From Avelusimicrobium sp963660385 (lineage in GTDB: Bacteria; Elusimicrobiota; Elusimicrobia; Elusimicrobiales; Elusimicrobiaceae): a stretch of 5,066 nucleotides of DNA. Positions 4,210 through 5,066 of the stretch are shown here, one piece after another (within the stretch, counting starts at the first letter, position 1; each line of letters opens with the position of its first letter). The position numbers and the translations under genes were made by a program. The stretch lies in contig CAVKWQ010000083.1 of NCBI GenBank assembly GCA_963660385.1, positions 1-5,066 on the forward strand. The letters run 5' to 3'. The notes below the pieces were generated by a model, which ran no database searches, was not told the origin of the DNA, and was given only the letters and a program-made list of their open reading frames with translations.

Positions 4210-5016
4210 TTAAGGTAAAATATACCGAGTACAACCACCATTAGTAGTACAAGAAAAATGTGAAACAGTTGGGCCAACAACTCCCCCTAAACTTTTACAA
4301 AAACTAGTTCCCTCTTCATCTTGCGTACGGGCCCAACACTCGCGTTGAGCAGGATAAGGCGAATTATCCAACCATTGTATGTACCCTACTTTTAAAATAC
4401 CATTTACGGAATAAAACCCCACTAAATTTTGATTATTGGCATCAAAAAAATCAAAACTTAATTTATTCTTACAATACATCCAACCTCTATCCGTTCCAGT
4501 ATTAAGACTACATCCTGCGGGTAAATCTAAGTCCGTATCCTCCCAACTATGAGGATAATCGCCATTAGCCATATAATAAACTTCGGAAGCATTTTTAAAA
4601 GCAAAAATAGTAGTTTGCAATTCTGTATAACGGGCTTTAAGGACAGCCTTAGTGTATTGAGGAACAGCCACCCCGGCCAAAATACCGATAATAAGCACGA
4701 CGACTAATAGTTCTATGAGGGTAAAGCCACGGCCTTGCAGGCGGCAGATTGTCCGCGCTCTTTTGATTAATGGAGCCACCCTGTTTTTGTAATGTCGCAA
4801 TCCACCGAAACGCCAACAAGAAACAATACATTTTTTGTCGTCATCCCGTAGCGTTTGGCGACCCGCCAGGGTGCGGCCCACAGGGTTACGGGATCTGTTG
4901 TTATTGTTGTCATTCCCGAGTGTTGTAGTCGGGAATCTGTCGTTTTCCTTTTTTAATAAAAACGGATCCCCGACAGAAACCTTCGGGGATGACAAAATAG
5001 AAGTAAATCCTTTCAT
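4210..5016 (-). CDS. Type IV pilin-like (prepilin N-methylation motif) protein with REP-interrupted 5' end
   Basis: This is a pilin or pseudopilin, cleaved and N-methylated by a prepilin peptidase and assembled through its N-terminal helix. The 268-codon frame holds GFTLIELL with cleavage expected between Gly97 and Phe98; Glu102 is the conserved Glu5 of mature pilins. A hydrophobic helix spans about 98-120. The predicted mature protein has 171 residues and six Cys (169, 182, 227, 240, 256, 262), possibly three disulfides. The start at 5016 has a strong ribosome binding site and begins MKGFT, itself like a pilin start. Codons about 8-60 are translations of three REP-like hairpins, so the leader would be about 97 residues instead of the usual 5-25. 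Alternative starts nearer the body are TTG at 4800 and GTG at 4779 (25- or 18-residue leader), neither with a convincing ribosome binding site. The body is A/T-rich in third codon positions, unlike asnS. Whether the gene still makes a pilin is uncertain; the body itself is intact. Confidence 0.8.
   Translation of the reverse strand: MKGFTSILSSPKVSVGDPFLLKKENDRFPTTTLGNDNNNNRSRNPVGRTLAGRQTLRDDDKKCIVSCWRFGGLRHYKNRVAPLIKRARTICRLQGRGFTLIELLVVVLIIGILAGVAVPQYTKAVLKARYTELQTTIFAFKNASEVYYMANGDYPHSWEDTDLDLPAGCSLNTGTDRGWMYCKNKLSFDFFDANNQNLVGFYSVNGILKVGYIQWLDNSPYPAQRECWARTQDEEGTSFCKSLGGVVGPTVSHFSCTTNGGCTRYILP
4655..4728 (-). other. Prepilin cleavage site and hydrophobic N-terminal helix
   Basis: Codon 97 (4726-4728) is Gly at position -1 and codon 98 is Phe at +1, followed by TLIELLVVVLIIGILAG. 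Glu at +5 is present. The basic stretch KRARTICRLQGR just before it fits the positively charged end of a prepilin leader. Confidence 0.9.
4843..4894 (+). repeat. REP-like element A (long form)
   Basis: ATCCCGTA (4843-4850) and TACGGGAT (4887-4894) pair exactly over 8 bp. The 36-base interior holds TGGCG-ACC-CGCCA and GGG/CCC stem-loops, so the whole can fold as a branched structure. It is preceded by GTC and followed by CTG, as in element B. Confidence 0.75.
4912..4936 (+). repeat. REP-like element B
   Basis: ATTCCCGA (4912-4919) and TCGGGAAT (4929-4936) form an exact 8-bp stem with a nine-base loop. The flanks are TTGTC on the left and CTGT on the right. It has the same orientation as A and is inverted relative to C. 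Confidence 0.8.
4966..4990 (-). repeat. REP-like element C (inverted relative to B)
   Basis: ATCCCCGA (4966-4973) and TCGGGGAT (4983-4990) form an exact 8-bp stem with a nine-base loop. On the minus strand it reads TTGTCATCCCCGA, matching TTGTCATTCCCGA of element B. B and C therefore form an inverted pair, as in bacterial interspersed mosaic elements. Confidence 0.8.
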
Positions 5017-5021
5017 TTTTT

Positions 5022-5027
5022 CTCCTT
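5022..5027 (-). promoter_or_regulatory. Ribosome binding site of the pilin-like gene
   Basis: The minus strand reads AAGGAG, five A, then ATG at 5016. This is the best ribosome binding site near the gene and is the reason to keep the start at 5016 despite the odd leader. Confidence 0.8.
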
Positions 5028-5030
5028 GTT

Positions 5031-5060
5031 AAGGCCTTTATATTTGAGCAAAACGGCCTT
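5031..5060 (-). promoter_or_regulatory. Leader dyad upstream of the pilin-like gene, enclosing an ATTTGAGC half-site
   Basis: AAGGCC (5031-5036) and GGCCTT (5055-5060) are inverted repeats around an 18-base loop. The loop holds most of ATTTGAGCAAAACGG (plus strand 5042-5056), closely matching the half-sites in the metalloprotease leader. A TATAAA on the minus strand at 5065-5060 may be the -10 element, but the -35 would lie outside the window. Confidence 0.45.
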
Positions 5061-5066
5061 TTATAC

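Noticed and set aside
4649..4831. 60-codon minus-strand frame starting ATG just left of REP element A
   Set aside because: It is in another frame over the pilin N-terminus, lacks a ribosome binding site, and the GFTLIELL signature is in the other frame.
4210..5016. Calling the pilin gene a pseudogene
   Set aside because: The body is intact and in frame from a start with a good ribosome binding site to the stop; the odd leader alone does not prove loss of function.

Overview
The window reads as a bacterial chromosome segment of moderate GC content. The paralogue-rich style of type IV pilin gene (a GFTLIELLVVVLIIGILAG N-terminus on a cysteine-rich body), next to a secreted protease and a strongly codon-biased asnS, suggests a gut-type Elusimicrobiota lineage. 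That placement is inference from general resemblance and cannot be confirmed here.

Layout. (1) Positions 28-1965, minus strand: a secreted zinc metalloprotease of metzincin type (HEVSHLLGLAD plus a SIM Met-turn). It has its own sigma70-type promoter (2036-2064), a hairpin in the 5' leader (1987-2022), a clear ribosome binding site and an intrinsic terminator (28-56). (2) Positions 2092-2281, plus strand: a tRNA-Ala(CGC) gene with G3:U70 and an encoded CCA, transcribed divergently from the protease, with an extended -10 promoter and an intrinsic terminator. (3) Positions 2242-2536: the last 10 bases of the tRNA plus its terminator recur as direct repeats with a 128-129 bp period (two full units and one partial). 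(4) Positions 2537-2845: a 309-bp gene-free stretch with two perfect hairpins and a 119-bp interrupted inverted repeat. (5) Positions 2846-4144, plus strand: asparaginyl-tRNA synthetase (asnS). (6) Positions 4164-4198: a bidirectional terminator between convergent genes. (7) Positions 4210-5016, minus strand: a type IV pilin-like gene. Its only well-supported start (5016) is separated from the pilin body by three REP-like hairpins (4838-4994) that stay open in frame.

The tRNA and asnS belong to translation. The protease and the pilin-like protein are both exported, and both have a related ATTTGAGC(N)AAAACGG-type motif between the start of the window-visible upstream region and the ribosome binding site, so they may share regulation; this is inference from two loci. 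No complete defence system, CRISPR array, transposase or integrase is visible. The most interesting signals are structural: the triplicated tRNA tail and terminator, the layered inverted repeats before asnS, and the pilin gene whose 5' end appears to have been rebuilt through a REP cluster.
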